Below, piece after piece: positions 25,438 to 34,864 of a DNA stretch of 64,000 nucleotides. The DNA is from Brachybacterium squillarum M-6-3 (GTDB lineage: Bacteria; Actinomycetota; Actinomycetes; Actinomycetales; Dermabacteraceae). Position numbers and translations under genes: made by a program. The notes beneath the pieces were generated by a model that saw only the letters and a list, made by a program, of their open reading frames with translations, had not been told where the DNA came from and did not search any database. The stretch lies in NCBI RefSeq assembly GCF_000225825.1, contig NZ_AGBX01000007.1:434001-498000 (forward strand), written 5' to 3'. Positions within the stretch are counted from its first letter, which is position 1, and each line of letters opens with the position of its first letter.

Positions 25438-25510
25438 TGGAGCTAAGGGGATTCGAACCCCTGACCTCTTCCATGCCATGGAAGCGCGCTACCAACTGCG
25501 CCATAGCCCC
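25438..25510 (-). tRNA. tRNA-Ala (anticodon GGC)
   Basis: 73-nt tRNA read on the minus strand: acceptor GGGGCTA pairs with TAGCTCC and gives the G3-U70 pair that is the alanine identity element. D-loop GCGCAGTTGGTAGCGC, anticodon arm CTTCC-ATGGCAT-GGAAG with GGC anticodon, T-loop GGTTCGAATCC. Discriminator base A; the CCA end is not encoded. Confidence 0.97.
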
Positions 25511-25570
25511 GTATCGGGTGCCGCCTGCTCGATCCCCGTCCGGGTCTCGCGCCGTGGCGACGGATCGATA

Positions 25571-26227
25571 TTACATGCCCGCCGGTGTGCCCGCGAAATC
25601 GGGGGCGAGGTTGTGTGACACCAGCCTCATGAGGCGTCCCTCGGGGTCGGCGGCGAGGGGTTCCAGCAGGCTGCGGTGACAGTTCTCCAGGCCGCCGAGG
25701 CCCAGGAAACCGTCGGCGGGCAGGCCCAGCAGGGCGGTGATGCCGAGCGTGGTGGAGGCGCCGTGGCCGACCACCATCACGGTCTGACCGGGGTGCTCAT
25801 CCAGCAGCTCGCGGCAGCACGCGGCGACCCGGGCGGCGACGGCGGGCCGGTCCTCGACGCCGAGGCCGTGCACGGGGCGGTGCGCACGCAGGTCCGCGTA
25901 CTCCTCGGGCCAGCCCTCGCGCATCTCGGCGCCGGTCATGCCCTCCCAGCGGCCGAAGCCGCGCTCCAGCAGCACCTCGGAGGTGGTGACCTCCACGTCG
26001 CAGGCCTCCCCCACCGCGCGCGCGGTGTCCAGGGCCCGGCCGAGCGGCGAGGCGACGATGACGTCGGGCGGGTCGGCGACCATCGCGCGGGCGAGAGCGG
26101 CGGCCTGGGCGCGGCCGATCTCGTTCAGGGCGATGTCGATCTGGCCCTGCAGGCGGCCCTCACGGTTGTAGTCGGTCTGGCCGTGGCGGGCCATGACCAG
26201 GCGCCCCGCCGGGGAGCGGCGGCTCAC
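25571..26227 (-). CDS. Histidine phosphatase family protein (phosphoglycerate mutase-like)
   Basis: A 218-residue phosphatase. The phospho-histidine is in LVMARHGQTDYNREGRLQG, the second histidine in VMVVGHGAST, with ASPLGRALDTA supplying the conserved arginine. The GTG start overlaps the rsfS stop (GTGA), so it is the last gene of the nadD-rsfS operon, just upstream of tRNA-Ala. This order is common in actinobacteria. Glucosyl-3-phosphoglycerate phosphatase or another small phosphatase role is possible; substrate not predictable. Confidence 0.85.
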   Translation of the reverse strand: MSRRSPAGRLVMARHGQTDYNREGRLQGQIDIALNEIGRAQAAALARAMVADPPDVIVASPLGRALDTARAVGEACDVEVTTSEVLLERGFGRWEGMTGAEMREGWPEEYADLRAHRPVHGLGVEDRPAVAARVAACCRELLDEHPGQTVMVVGHGASTTLGITALLGLPADGFLGLGGLENCHRSLLEPLAADPEGRLMRLVSHNLAPDFAGTPAGM

Positions 26228-26622
26228 GCGGGGTCCGCGGACTCGCCCTCGGGGCGGCCGTCGGAGACCTCGAGGTCCAGCGCCGGTGCATCGCGCCAGA
26301 GCCGCTCGAGCGCGTAGAAGGCGCGGTCCTCGGCGTGCTGGACGTGCACGACGATGTCGCCGTAGTCCAGCAGCACCCAGCGGGCGTCGCGCTCGCCCTC
26401 GCGGCGCAGCGGCTTGCGGGAGCGGTCCTTGAGCAGGGCCTCCTCGACGCCGTCGACGATGGCGGCGACCTGCCGCTCGGAGGTGCCGCTGCACACCAGG
26501 AAGATGTCGGTGATGACGACCTGCTCGGAGACGTCCAGGCCGATGACCTCCTGGGCGAGCTTGTCGGCAGCCGCCTGGGCGGCCACGCGGGCGAGGTCGA
26601 GGGATTCGTCGGAAGCGGTCAC
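26224..26622 (-). CDS. rsfS: Ribosome silencing factor RsfS (Iojap/DUF143)
   Basis: A 132-residue Iojap-type protein that binds ribosomal protein L14 and blocks 30S-50S joining in starvation. The core LDVSEQVVITDIFLVCSGTSERQVAAIVDGVEEAL and RWVLLDYGDIVVHVQHAEDRAFYALERLW is highly conserved. The GTG start overlaps the stop of the upstream membrane-protein gene (GTGA). The acidic C-terminal tail after DAPALDLEV is longer than in E. coli RsfS. Confidence 0.95.
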   Translation of the reverse strand: MTASDESLDLARVAAQAAADKLAQEVIGLDVSEQVVITDIFLVCSGTSERQVAAIVDGVEEALLKDRSRKPLRREGERDARWVLLDYGDIVVHVQHAEDRAFYALERLWRDAPALDLEVSDGRPEGESADPA

Positions 26623-27266
26623 GCGGGCAGGTCCTCCGTGGGGATCGTGGGGGTGGCATCGAGATGCGCGGTCAGGGTGTCGATCGAGCTCAGGGCGGCG
26701 GTGTCGCCGCCGCCGAGCACGCCCATCAGCAGCAGCACGACGAGCGCCACCAGGGCGAGGGCGATGAGCACCCACACCACCCACAGCAGCGGCTTGCCGC
26801 CGGAGCGCTCGGGGCGCTGCAGCACCTTGCCGTCGTAGCGGGGGGCAGGGCGCGGGTCGGGCGCCTCGGAGACGGTGAGCTCGCCGAGCTCGACGCCGTC
26901 CTGGTCGCGGACGACGGGGCTGCCGCCCTCGGGAAGCGCGGCGGCGCCGGTGGGCTCGGCGTCCCCGGCGGGGGCCTCCCCCTCCGCCAGCTCGATGATG
27001 CGGGCGCGCTTGCCGAAACGGCGCAGGGTCGGCATGGGCGCCTCGGCGCTCGGGGGCGCGACGGCGCCGCGCACGGCGGGCGGCTGCTCGGACTCGGTCG
27101 CGGGCTCCGGGGCGGACCCGGGCTCCACGGGCGGATGCTCACCGGTCTCCGAGGCCTCGCCGGATTCCGCGGCCTGGGCCGCAAGGGCCTCCTGCGCGGC
27201 GGCCTCCTCGGGGCTCAGCCGGCGGGCGCGACGGCCGTGGCGGGGAGCGGACTCGGTCTCACTCAT
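26619..27266 (-). CDS. Acidic single-pass membrane protein between nadD and rsfS
   Basis: A 215-residue protein, mostly low-complexity (Ala/Glu/Pro/Ser) to about residue 165, then one TM helix ([28 protein letters not shown]) and a short extracytoplasmic tail. The ATG at 27266 overlaps the end of nadD by 8 nt and has GGAGGTGAGG upstream; the 3' end overlaps rsfS. Such a linker gene is common at this locus in Micrococcales. LytR-type domain is absent. Function unknown. Confidence 0.8.
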   Translation of the reverse strand: MSETESAPRHGRRARRLSPEEAAAQEALAAQAAESGEASETGEHPPVEPGSAPEPATESEQPPAVRGAVAPPSAEAPMPTLRRFGKRARIIELAEGEAPAGDAEPTGAAALPEGGSPVVRDQDGVELGELTVSEAPDPRPAPRYDGKVLQRPERSGGKPLLWVVWVLIALALVALVVLLLMGVLGGGDTAALSSIDTLTAHLDATPTIPTEDLPA

Positions 27267-27876
27267 CGGCCTCACCTCCTGTGTACAGGGCGTACTTGTT
27301 GATGTATTGGACCACTCCGTCGGGCACCAGGTACCAGACGGGGGCGCCGGCCCGGACCCGGGTGCGGCAGTCGGTGGAGCTGATCGCCATGGCGGGCACC
27401 TCGATCAGGGTCACCCCGTCGTCCGGCAGGCCGGAGGTGTCCAGCTCGTGGCCGGGCCGGGTGACGCCGATGAAGTGCGCCAGCTCGAAGATCTCCTCGG
27501 TGTCCTTCCAGGTGAGGATGGACTGCAGGGCGTCGGCACCGGTGATGAAGAACAGGTCCGCCTCGTCCCGGCCCCCGTAGTGCGCGCGCAGGTCACGCAG
27601 CGTGTCGATGGTGTAGGTGTCGCCGGGCCGGTCCACGTCCACCCGGGAGACGGTGAAGACGGGGTTGGCGGCGGTGGCGACGACGGTCATCAGGTAGCGG
27701 TGCTCGGGGTCGGAGATCGAGCGGTCCACCTTCTGCCAGGGGCGGCCGGTGGGCACGAACACGACCTCGTCCAACGCGAAGACGCTCTGCACCTCGCTGG
27801 CGGCGACGAGGTGGCCGTGATGGATCGGATCGAAGGTCCCGCCCATCACGCCGATCCGTCGACGCTGCCGCTGCAT
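27259..27876 (-). CDS. nadD: Nicotinate-nucleotide adenylyltransferase
   Basis: A 205-residue NadD, which converts nicotinate mononucleotide to deamido-NAD in NAD synthesis. Adenylyltransferase motifs are complete: [18 protein letters not shown] at the N-terminus and [13 protein letters not shown] (the SSTxxR motif) near the C-terminus. Part of the operon small membrane peptide-nadD-membrane protein-rsfS-phosphatase. Confidence 0.95.
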   Translation of the reverse strand: MQRQRRRIGVMGGTFDPIHHGHLVAASEVQSVFALDEVVFVPTGRPWQKVDRSISDPEHRYLMTVVATAANPVFTVSRVDVDRPGDTYTIDTLRDLRAHYGGRDEADLFFITGADALQSILTWKDTEEIFELAHFIGVTRPGHELDTSGLPDDGVTLIEVPAMAISSTDCRTRVRAGAPVWYLVPDGVVQYINKYALYTGGEADE

Positions 27877-27881
27877 GGGGC

Positions 27882-28061
27882 TCAGTGCTCGTGGGGCCCG
27901 GACTCGTCGTCCTCGCGGCCCTGGTGCTGGCCGCGGGTGAGGAAGGTCAGGCCCAGCAGCACGAGCAGGGTGAGGAGGGCGCCGCCGCCGATGAAGGCCG
28001 GGGAGATGCCCTCGGAGGCTTCGTGGCCGGCCTCGGCGAGGATCAGGAGCTGGTCGATCAT
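27882..28061 (-). CDS. 59-residue single-pass membrane peptide upstream of nadD
   Basis: Reads [20 protein letters not shown], then a TM segment ([19 protein letters not shown]) and a charged tail ([16 protein letters not shown]). It ends 5 nt before nadD, with a conserved spacing in the operon, and codon use is typical for the strand. Similar short proteins sit beside nadD in related actinobacteria. Function unknown. Confidence 0.65.
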   Translation of the reverse strand: MIDQLLILAEAGHEASEGISPAFIGGGALLTLLVLLGLTFLTRGQHQGREDDESGPHEH

Positions 28062-28171
28062 TCCAGGTACCTTTCGACGGGTGACCGGGACATCATCCCA
28101 CAGGCGGGGACGCCGGACGGGCCGGGACGCCGGTGTCGGCGCCCCGGCCCGTCACGGGATGGTGCAGGGTC

Positions 28172-29500
28172 TCAGGGGCGCACGTGGCCCTGGCCGACGA
28201 CGACCCACTTGCCGGTGGTCATCTCGGGCAGGCCCATCGGGCCGCGGGCGTGGAGCTTCTGGGTGGAGATGCCGATCTCGGCGCCGAAGCCGAACTCGCT
28301 GCCGTCGGAGAAGCGGGTGGAGGCGTTGGCCATCACCACGGCGGAGTCCACCTCGGCCAGGAAGCGCTGCTGGCTGGCGAGGTCACGGGTGAGGATCGAC
28401 TCGGTGTGACCGGAGGAGTAGGTGCGGATGTGCTCGAGCGCGGCGTCGAGGTCGTCGACCACGCGGATCGCGATCTCCAGCGCCAGGTACTCGGTCTCCC
28501 AGTCCTTCTCGGTGGCGGCCTCCAGCTCGGCCTCGACGCCGGCCTCGGCGAGCAGGGCGCGGGCGGTGTCATCGGCGTGGATGCGCACCCCGGCCTCGAG
28601 CAGCGGGGCGACCAGGCGGGGCAGGGCCTCGCCGGCGATCGAGCGGTGCACCAGCAGGGTCTCCAGGGAGTTGCACACCCCGACGCGCTGGGTCTTGGCG
28701 TTGACGACGATGGCGGTGGCCTGCTCGAGGTCCGCGGAGGCGTCGACGAAGACGTGGGTGTTGCCGGTGCCGGTCTCGATGGCGGGCACCAGGGAGTTCT
28801 CGACGACGCGGCGGATCAGGCCCTCGCCGCCGCGGGGGATCAGCACGTCCACCAGGCCGCGGGCGCGCATCAGGGCGTCCACGCCCTCGCGGCCGTGCTC
28901 GTCGATGCCGATGATGAGGTCCTCGGGCAGGTCGTGCTCGGCCAGCACCCGGCGCAGCACCGCGATCAGGGCGGTGTTGGAGTGCAGGGCGGCGGAGCCG
29001 CCGCGCAGCACGACGGCGTTGCCGGACTTGAGGGACAGGCCCGCGGCGTCGACGGTCACGTTGGGGCGGGCCTCGTAGACCATGCCGATCACGCCGAGGG
29101 GCACGCGCACCTCGCGCAGCTCCAGGCCGTTGCGCAGGACGGAGCCGCGGATGATCTCGCCGACGGGGTCGGGCAGGGCCGCGGCGTCGCGCAGCTGCTG
29201 GGCGATAGCGGCGACACGGTCCTCGTCCAGGGCGAGACGGTCGCGCAGGCCGGGGTCCATCCCGCTCGCGTCGGCGCGCTCGAGGTCCTTCGCGTTGGCG
29301 GCGACGATCTCGGCGGCGGAGGCGACGAGGGCGTCGGCCATGGCCTCCAGAACGGCGTTCTTGGTCTCGGGGTACAGGCGCGCGAGCTGCGGCTGAGCGT
29401 CCTTCGCGGCGCGGGCGGCGGCGCGGACGGCGGTCTCCACGTCGGGGCGCTCCTCGGCGGCCTGCTCGGTACGGGCATCGATCCGGGTCGGTGCAGTCAT
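28172..29500 (-). CDS. proA: Glutamate-5-semialdehyde dehydrogenase (gamma-glutamyl phosphate reductase)
   Basis: A 442-residue enzyme for the second step of proline synthesis. [33 protein letters not shown] is the ProA signature; the catalytic cysteine lies in [12 protein letters not shown]. The ATG at 29500 is preceded at 6 nt by TACCCT, suggesting a leaderless transcript. proB lies 1.6 kb upstream, separated by a ribokinase gene on the opposite strand, so proA and proB are not one operon here. Confidence 0.96.
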   Translation of the reverse strand: MTAPTRIDARTEQAAEERPDVETAVRAAARAAKDAQPQLARLYPETKNAVLEAMADALVASAAEIVAANAKDLERADASGMDPGLRDRLALDEDRVAAIAQQLRDAAALPDPVGEIIRGSVLRNGLELREVRVPLGVIGMVYEARPNVTVDAAGLSLKSGNAVVLRGGSAALHSNTALIAVLRRVLAEHDLPEDLIIGIDEHGREGVDALMRARGLVDVLIPRGGEGLIRRVVENSLVPAIETGTGNTHVFVDASADLEQATAIVVNAKTQRVGVCNSLETLLVHRSIAGEALPRLVAPLLEAGVRIHADDTARALLAEAGVEAELEAATEKDWETEYLALEIAIRVVDDLDAALEHIRTYSSGHTESILTRDLASQQRFLAEVDSAVVMANASTRFSDGSEFGFGAEIGISTQKLHARGPMGLPEMTTGKWVVVGQGHVRP

Positions 29501-29506
29501 GCGCCC

Positions 29507-29512
29507 AGGGTA
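29507..29512 (-). promoter_or_regulatory. TACCCT -10 box, probable leaderless promoter of proA
   Basis: Minus-strand TACCCT ends 6 nt before the proA ATG, and no ribosome-binding site is present. Confidence 0.5.
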
Positions 29513-29568
29513 GGCGCGCAGGCGCCGCCGACCCCAGGGCACGCGCGGGGATCTGCGAGCATGGCCAC

Positions 29569-30624
29569 ATGCCCGCCTCCTCCGCCGATGACGCCCCCGC
29601 TGTGCCGAGTCATGCCCCGGACGCCGGAATCGTGGTGGTGCTCGGCTCGCTGAACGTCGACCTGCAGCTCGCGGTGCCGCGGCACCCGCGCCCCGGGGAA
29701 ACGGTGCTTGTCCGAGGCACCGGGAGCGGCATCGCGACGGACGCCTCGACGAACTCCAGGGCGGGGGCTCCCGATCCGCGCCGCTCCCCCGGCGGCAAGG
29801 GCGCGAACCAGGCGCTCGCGGCCTCGCGGGCCGGGGCGCGGGTGGCGATGATCGGGGCGGTCGGGGACGACGTCGACGCCACAGTCGCCCTCTCCCTGTT
29901 GCGCGAGGACGGGGTGGACATGAGCGGGGTGGCGACGACGCGAGGGCCGACGGGCCTCGCGGTGGTGGCGGTGGATCCCGGCGGGGAGAACACGATCATC
30001 GTGGACCCGGGGGCGAACGCGAGCGTCGTTGCCGCGGCGGTGCGGGCCCACGCCGAGGTACTGGCCGAGGCGGCCGTGGTGGTGCTGCAGGGCGAGATCC
30101 CGCGGGTGGGCATCGAGAAGGCGGCGCGCCTGACCCGGGGCCGTCTGGTGCTGAACCCGGCGCCGGTGCTGGAGCTGGACGCCGAGGTGCTGCGCCGCGC
30201 CGACCCGCTGGTGGTCAACGAGCACGAGGCCGCGGCGATGCTGCCCCTGCTCGGGGTCGCCCCGCCGGACAGCGCGGAGACCGAGCAGGACGACGACCCC
30301 ACCGAGGCCGAGGAGGCACTGGCCCGCGCCCTGCACGCCGCGGGGGTGTGCTCGGTCGTACTGACCCTCGGGGGCCGCGGCTCGCTCAGCGTGGACGCCA
30401 CCGGCGTGCACCGTCAGGGCGTCGCGGACGTCGACCCGGTGGACACCACCGGGGCCGGGGACGCCTTCATCGGGGCGCTGGCCGCGCACCTCGCCGCCGG
30501 TGTCGCCCTGTCCGAGGCCGCCGCGCAGGCGGCGCGGATGGCCGGGGCCTCGGTCGCCGCCGCCGGGGCGCAGGCGAGCTATCCGGCGCGGGGCGCGACG
30601 CTGCCGCCCCTGCTCCCCCGCTGA
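29569..30624 (+). CDS. rbsK: Ribokinase (PfkB family)
   Basis: A 351-residue sugar kinase. [27 protein letters not shown] and [28 protein letters not shown] are the ribokinase N-terminal signature; [18 protein letters not shown] contains the catalytic aspartate and anion hole. It is about 40 residues longer than E. coli RbsK, with insertions at residues 45-65 ([13 protein letters not shown]) and 225-245 (acidic [13 protein letters not shown]). Stands between proA and proB on the opposite strand. Ribose is the likely substrate; related sugars are possible. Confidence 0.9.
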   Translation: MPASSADDAPAVPSHAPDAGIVVVLGSLNVDLQLAVPRHPRPGETVLVRGTGSGIATDASTNSRAGAPDPRRSPGGKGANQALAASRAGARVAMIGAVGDDVDATVALSLLREDGVDMSGVATTRGPTGLAVVAVDPGGENTIIVDPGANASVVAAAVRAHAEVLAEAAVVVLQGEIPRVGIEKAARLTRGRLVLNPAPVLELDAEVLRRADPLVVNEHEAAAMLPLLGVAPPDSAETEQDDDPTEAEEALARALHAAGVCSVVLTLGGRGSLSVDATGVHRQGVADVDPVDTTGAGDAFIGALAAHLAAGVALSEAAAQAARMAGASVAAAGAQASYPARGATLPPLLPR

Positions 30625-30771
30625 GAGCACCTGCGAGCCGCGGGTTCCCACGGAATCCGGAGGCGACCCCGCAGGCTTCGCAGAGGAAGCACGCCTGGCG
30701 TCGCCCGTGCGGCGCCGCTCCCGGATCGGGGCCGGCGCCGACCACTGTCGACGGAAGGCCCTCCCCCGCGC

Positions 30772-31272
30772 ATGGACTCCCGGCTGCAGCTGCTCGAGAC
30801 CCTCGTGATCACCGCCACCACCCTCACCTCCGGCGTGATCGGCTACCCGCGCGGGGAGTTCGTGGCCTTCGCAGCCCTCGCCGCCGTGCTCGGAGCCTCC
30901 TACAACGTCGCCATCGGCATGATCGGCGGGCTCGCCTTCCGGGAGAACCCGCAGATCGGGGTCGTGCTCGGCGTGGGCCCCGCCCTCGTGGAGGGGATCC
31001 TGGTCGACCGGCTGCGGATCGCCCGCAACCGTCGCCGCCGCGCCCGCCGCCTGCCCGTTGTCTTCGCTCGTCGACTCCGCCCTGCGCGGGGATCAGCGCG
31101 TCACTCCTCCTCGGAGGCGGCCTTGGCCTGCTTCGCGGCGTCCGCGACCGGGGAGGAGATCATGACCATGTCGTCACGGTGCACGGCGGAGCGGCCGAAG
31201 CGGTCGCCCATCCGCTCGCGCAGCTCCTTGGTGGTCAGGCCGGCCATCGCGCGCAGGTCCTCGCTGGAGTAG
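30772..31272 (+). CDS. Small membrane protein, frame runs into antisense of proB
   Basis: The first about 95 residues look like a real protein: LLETLVITATTLTSGVIGYPRGEFVAFAALAAVLGASYNVAIGMIGGLAF, then a basic stretch RNRRRRARRLP. The frame then continues without typical composition across the 3' end of proB (172 bp of overlap). GGAAGG is upstream of the ATG. The gene may have lost its own stop codon, or may be a decayed remnant. Family not recognised. Confidence 0.4.
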   Translation: MDSRLQLLETLVITATTLTSGVIGYPRGEFVAFAALAAVLGASYNVAIGMIGGLAFRENPQIGVVLGVGPALVEGILVDRLRIARNRRRRARRLPVVFARRLRPARGSARHSSSEAALACFAASATGEEIMTMSSRCTAERPKRSPIRSRSSLVVRPAIARRSSLE

Positions 31273-32306
31273 CCGACCAGGCCGCGGGCGATCACCTCGC
31301 CGTCGGGGGCGGCGATATCCACCGGCACCCCGGCCGGGAAGGCGCCCTCGACCTCGGCGATGCCGACGGCGAGCAGGGAGCGGCGGCGGCCGCGCAGGGC
31401 CTCGGCCGCACCCGGGTCCACCGTGATCCGACCGGCGCCGCGGGTGGCGTAGCGCAGCCACACCAGGCGGGAGCGGCGGCGACCCTGCTGGGCCGGGAAG
31501 AAGGTTCCCACGTCCTGCCCGGCGGTGCCCTCCGCGAAGGTCGCGGCGGAGGTCAGCAGGGTGGCGGTGCCGGTGGTGGCGGCGTGGTGGGCGGCGTCGA
31601 GCTTGGTGACCATGCCGCCGGTGCCGACCTTCGAGCCGACCGAGCCGACGTTCACGTCGACCAGGGCGGCGAAGTCCTCGACCACGCTGAGGCGCTCGGC
31701 GTCGGGCTCAGCGGGGTTCTTCGTGTACAGGCCGTCGACGTCGGTGAGCAGCACCAGCAGGTCCGCGCCGAGCAGCTGGGCGACCAGCGCGGCCAGGCGG
31801 TCGTTGTCGCCGAAGCGGATCTCGTGGGTGGCGGTGGTGTCGTTCTCGTTGATCACCGGGACCACGCCCAGCTCGAGCGTCGCCTCCAGGGCGGTGCGCA
31901 CGTTGCGGTAGGTCTCGGGGCGGATCACGTCGGCCTCGGTGAGCAGGAACTGCCCGGAGATGCGGCCGTGGGCGCCGAAGGCGGCGGACCAGGCGCCGGC
32001 CAGCAGCGCCTGACCGACGCTCGCGGAGGCCTGCTGGGTGGGCACGTCGGTGGGGCGGGCGTCCAGGCCCAGCGGGCCCATCGCCGCGGCGATCGCGCCG
32101 GAGGAGATCAGCACGACGTCCCAGTCCTGCTTGATGAGCTCGGCGACCTGATCGGCGATGACGCGCAGGGCGGTCTCGTCGAGGTGGCCGTCCGGGCGGG
32201 TGAGGCTCGAGGAGCCGATCTTCACCACGGCCCGGCGTGGCCCGGGGATGTCGGTGCGCGAGAGCAGCCGTGCCGGCTGGTGCGGGGCGTCGGGGACGGT
32301 GACCAT
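31101..32306 (-). CDS. proB: Glutamate 5-kinase
   Basis: A 401-residue ProB that phosphorylates glutamate in the first step of proline synthesis and is feedback-inhibited by proline. Amino-acid-kinase motifs: VVKIGSSSLT, DVVLISSGAIAAAMGPLG, NENDTTATHEIRFGDNDRLAALVAQLLGADLLVLLTDVDGLYT and SKVGTGGMVTKLDAA. A C-terminal PUA domain (about 295-380) is present, as in the long form of the enzyme. Starts 1 nt after the obgE stop (TGA-C-ATG), so translation is coupled. Confidence 0.96.
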   Translation of the reverse strand: MVTVPDAPHQPARLLSRTDIPGPRRAVVKIGSSSLTRPDGHLDETALRVIADQVAELIKQDWDVVLISSGAIAAAMGPLGLDARPTDVPTQQASASVGQALLAGAWSAAFGAHGRISGQFLLTEADVIRPETYRNVRTALEATLELGVVPVINENDTTATHEIRFGDNDRLAALVAQLLGADLLVLLTDVDGLYTKNPAEPDAERLSVVEDFAALVDVNVGSVGSKVGTGGMVTKLDAAHHAATTGTATLLTSAATFAEGTAGQDVGTFFPAQQGRRRSRLVWLRYATRGAGRITVDPGAAEALRGRRRSLLAVGIAEVEGAFPAGVPVDIAAPDGEVIARGLVGYSSEDLRAMAGLTTKELRERMGDRFGRSAVHRDDMVMISSPVADAAKQAKAASEEE

Positions 32307-32307
32307 G

Positions 32308-33840
32308 TCAGTTCTCCTCGTCGACAATCGTGGGGTCGGCCCAGTGGCCGGCCCGGCGTTCCTGGTCCATCGCCGCGAGACGCTCGGTGCGGGCGGCGGT
32401 GCGGGCCCGCTGCTCCTCACGCTTGTCCTCGCGGGTGGGTCGGTGGTGGTCCTCGAGGCGCGCGTCGGTGCCGCGGCGTCCCAGCAGCTCGGCGCCGCCG
32501 ACCATGGTGGGCTCCCAGTCGAAGACGACGGCGTCCTGGCCGGGGCCGATGAGCACGGTGGAGCCGGCGACGGCGCCGGCGCGCAGCAGCTCCTCCTCGA
32601 CGCCGAGGCGGTTCAGGCGGTCGGCGAGGTAGCCGACGGCCTCGTCGTTGGCGAAGTCGGTCTGGCGGACCCAGCGCTCGGGCTTGTCTCCCACCACGCG
32701 GAAGGCGGTGGAGCCGTCGTACTCCTCGGTGACCACGGCGAAGGGGCGCTCGTCGGCCGCGGCCGGGGTGAGCACGATCGGGGCGGCCTCCGGCTCGGGG
32801 AGGGAAGCGCGTGCCTGCTGCACGAGCTCGCCGAGGACGAAGGAGAGCTCGCGCAGACCCTTGCGGGAGACGGCGGAGACGTCGAGGATCGTCACCTCGC
32901 GCACGCCCAGGCGCTCACGCACCAGGTCGGCCATGTCGGCGCCGTCGGGCAGGTCGGTCTTGTTCAGCACGATCACGGTGGGGCGCTCCATCAGCGGCAC
33001 CCGGCCGGAGCCGGTGTCGCCGAGGCCCGCCGCGTAGGTGGCCAGCTCGTGCTCGATGGTCTCGAGGTCGCCGATGGGGTCGCGGTCGGTCTCCAGCGCG
33101 GCGGCGTCCAGCACGTGCACCAGCACGTGGCAGCGCTCGATGTGGCGCAGGAAGTCCAGGCCGAGGCCCTTGCCCTGGCTGGCACCGGGGATCAGGCCCG
33201 GCACGTCGGCGATGGTGTAGCGGAACTCGCCGGCCTCGACGACGCCGAGGTTCGGGGCGAGGGTGGTGAAGGGGTAGTCGGCGATCTTGGGCCGGGCAGC
33301 GCTCATCGCGGCGATCAGTGAGGACTTGCCGGCGCTGGGGTAGCCGACGAGGGCCACATCGGCCACGGACTTCAGCTCCAGCACCAGGGTGCGCTCCTGC
33401 CCGGGCTCGCCGAGCAGCGCGAAGCCGGGGGCCTTGCGGTTCTTCGAGGCCAGGGCCGCGTTGCCCAGACCGCCCTGGCCGCCGCGGGCGGCGACGAAGC
33501 GGGTGCCGACGCCCACCAGGTCGGCCAGCACACGGCCGTCCTCGGTGGTGATGACGGTGCCCTCGGGGACCGGCAGCACGAGGTCCTCGCCGCGGGCGCC
33601 GTGGCGCAGGTCGCCCTTGCCGAAGCCGCCGGAGGTGGCCTTGCGGTGGGGCTTGTGGTGGTAGTCCAGCAGGGTGGTCGTCGAGGGGTCGACCTCGAGG
33701 ATCACGTCGCCGCCGCGGCCGCCGTCGGCCCCGTCGGGCCCGGCCAGGGGCTTGAACTTCTCGCGCCGGATGGAGGCGGCGCCGTGCCCGCCGGCACCGG
33801 CGACGACATGCAGCTGGACGCGGTCGACGAAGGTGGCCAC
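32308..33840 (-). CDS. obgE: Obg GTPase (ribosome assembly, stringent response)
   Basis: A 510-residue Obg. Gly-rich Obg domain 1-160 ([24 protein letters not shown]); G domain with [20 protein letters not shown] and NKTDLPD; C-terminal OCT domain about 365-440; then a charged tail typical of actinobacterial Obg. Follows rpmA (L27) and rplU (L21), the near-universal order, but with a strong hairpin in between. Confidence 0.96.
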   Translation of the reverse strand: MATFVDRVQLHVVAGAGGHGAASIRREKFKPLAGPDGADGGRGGDVILEVDPSTTTLLDYHHKPHRKATSGGFGKGDLRHGARGEDLVLPVPEGTVITTEDGRVLADLVGVGTRFVAARGGQGGLGNAALASKNRKAPGFALLGEPGQERTLVLELKSVADVALVGYPSAGKSSLIAAMSAARPKIADYPFTTLAPNLGVVEAGEFRYTIADVPGLIPGASQGKGLGLDFLRHIERCHVLVHVLDAAALETDRDPIGDLETIEHELATYAAGLGDTGSGRVPLMERPTVIVLNKTDLPDGADMADLVRERLGVREVTILDVSAVSRKGLRELSFVLGELVQQARASLPEPEAAPIVLTPAAADERPFAVVTEEYDGSTAFRVVGDKPERWVRQTDFANDEAVGYLADRLNRLGVEEELLRAGAVAGSTVLIGPGQDAVVFDWEPTMVGGAELLGRRGTDARLEDHHRPTREDKREEQRARTAARTERLAAMDQERRAGHWADPTIVDEEN

Positions 33841-33921
33841 GGGATCCTCCTGGCGGTGGCGATGGGGAGAGACGGGGTCTGCCCGGTCTCAGGATGGCAC
33901 GCGCGAGCGTGCTCTCTCATG

Positions 33922-33957
33922 CATCGAGGGGCGGAGTAGGAACTCCGCCCCTCGATG
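33922..33957 (-). terminator. 16-bp perfect hairpin between rpmA and obgE
   Basis: CATCGAGGGGCGGAGT (33922-33937) is perfectly complementary to 33942-33957 around a 4-nt loop (AGGA). Located 32 nt after the rpmA stop and 81 nt before obgE. It could terminate most ribosomal-protein transcripts or act as a processing or stabilising structure; there is no long U tract. Confidence 0.75.
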
Positions 33958-33989
33958 GAGCTGTGTCCCGGCGTGGCCGGGTGCGGCGA

Positions 33990-34244
33990 TCAGGCGCTCT
34001 CGACGACGCTGACCACGCGACGGTCGCGCTTGCGGCCGAACTGGACGGTGCCCGCGGTGAGCGCGAACAGGGTGTCGTCGTTGCCGCGACCCACGCCGTC
34101 ACCGGGGTGGATGGAGGTGCCGCGCTGGCGGACGAGGATCTCGCCGGCGCCGACGGCCTGGCCGCCGAAGCGCTTCACGCCGAGGCGCTGCGCGTTCGAG
34201 TCGCGACCGTTCTTGGAGGAGCTTGCGCCCTTCTTATGTGCCAT
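33990..34244 (-). CDS. rpmA: 50S ribosomal protein L27
   Basis: An 84-residue L27: [30 protein letters not shown] and [27 protein letters not shown] are universal L27 sequence. No N-terminal cleavage extension of the Firmicutes type. Downstream of rplU by 45 nt. Confidence 0.98.
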   Translation of the reverse strand: MAHKKGASSSKNGRDSNAQRLGVKRFGGQAVGAGEILVRQRGTSIHPGDGVGRGNDDTLFALTAGTVQFGRKRDRRVVSVVESA

Positions 34245-34289
34245 GAGGAGTGACCTTCTCTCGAGTGCTCTCGGATACCGGGGCGAGGA

Positions 34290-34598
34290 TCAGGCGATGC
34301 CGGTGATCTTGAGGCGCGTGAGCTCCTGGCGGTGGCCCTGGCGCTTCTTGTAGCCCGTCTTGTTCTTGTACTTGAGGATGCGGATCTTGGGGCCGCGGAG
34401 ATCCTCGACCTTCTCGGCGGTGACCGTGACCTTCTCGAGGTCGGCCTGGGCCGAGGTGACCTTGTCGCCGTCGACCAGCAGGACGGGGGCGAGCTCGACG
34501 CTGTCGCCCGCCTCGCCGGCCACGCGGTTGATCACGACGGTGTCGCCGACCGACACCTTCTCCTGGCGACCGCCTGCGCGGACGATTGCGTACACCAC
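34290..34598 (-). CDS. rplU: 50S ribosomal protein L21
   Basis: A 102-residue L21: [19 protein letters not shown] at the N-terminus and [21 protein letters not shown] near the C-terminus. Translation starts at GTG 34598, with GGAG 7 nt upstream, matching the usual MVYAIV start; the longer frame from 34625 has no support. Expressed from the promoter at 34794-34822. Confidence 0.96.
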   Translation of the reverse strand: MVYAIVRAGGRQEKVSVGDTVVINRVAGEAGDSVELAPVLLVDGDKVTSAQADLEKVTVTAEKVEDLRGPKIRILKYKNKTGYKKRQGHRQELTRLKITGIA

Positions 34599-34793
34599 GT
34601 CACTGCTCCATCTTGGTTCGATCATGTATCAGGTCTGCTGCTGTCCTGCGGCCACGCCCGCGGACCTGCGACCGTCGACCTGCTCCCGACCCTGCGGGGA
34701 CCGGATGGCCCGCGCCGTGGGGCCACGGAGGGGAGGTGCGGTCGCGCGGGAGCCGGAGGCTGCACGACGGCGGCGCGAAATGCACCACGGGAC

Positions 34794-34822
34794 AGCTTAC
34801 GGTCCGCTCCTGCGGGGGTCAA
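34794..34822 (-). promoter_or_regulatory. Strong promoter of rplU-rpmA
   Basis: Minus-strand TTGACC (34817-34822), 17-nt spacer, TAAGCT (34794-34799). Transcription from about 34788 gives a leader of roughly 190 nt before rplU. Confidence 0.7.
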
Positions 34823-34864
34823 CCAGGGATGGCCGTGCGACCTGCAGGAACGCTGTGGAACACG

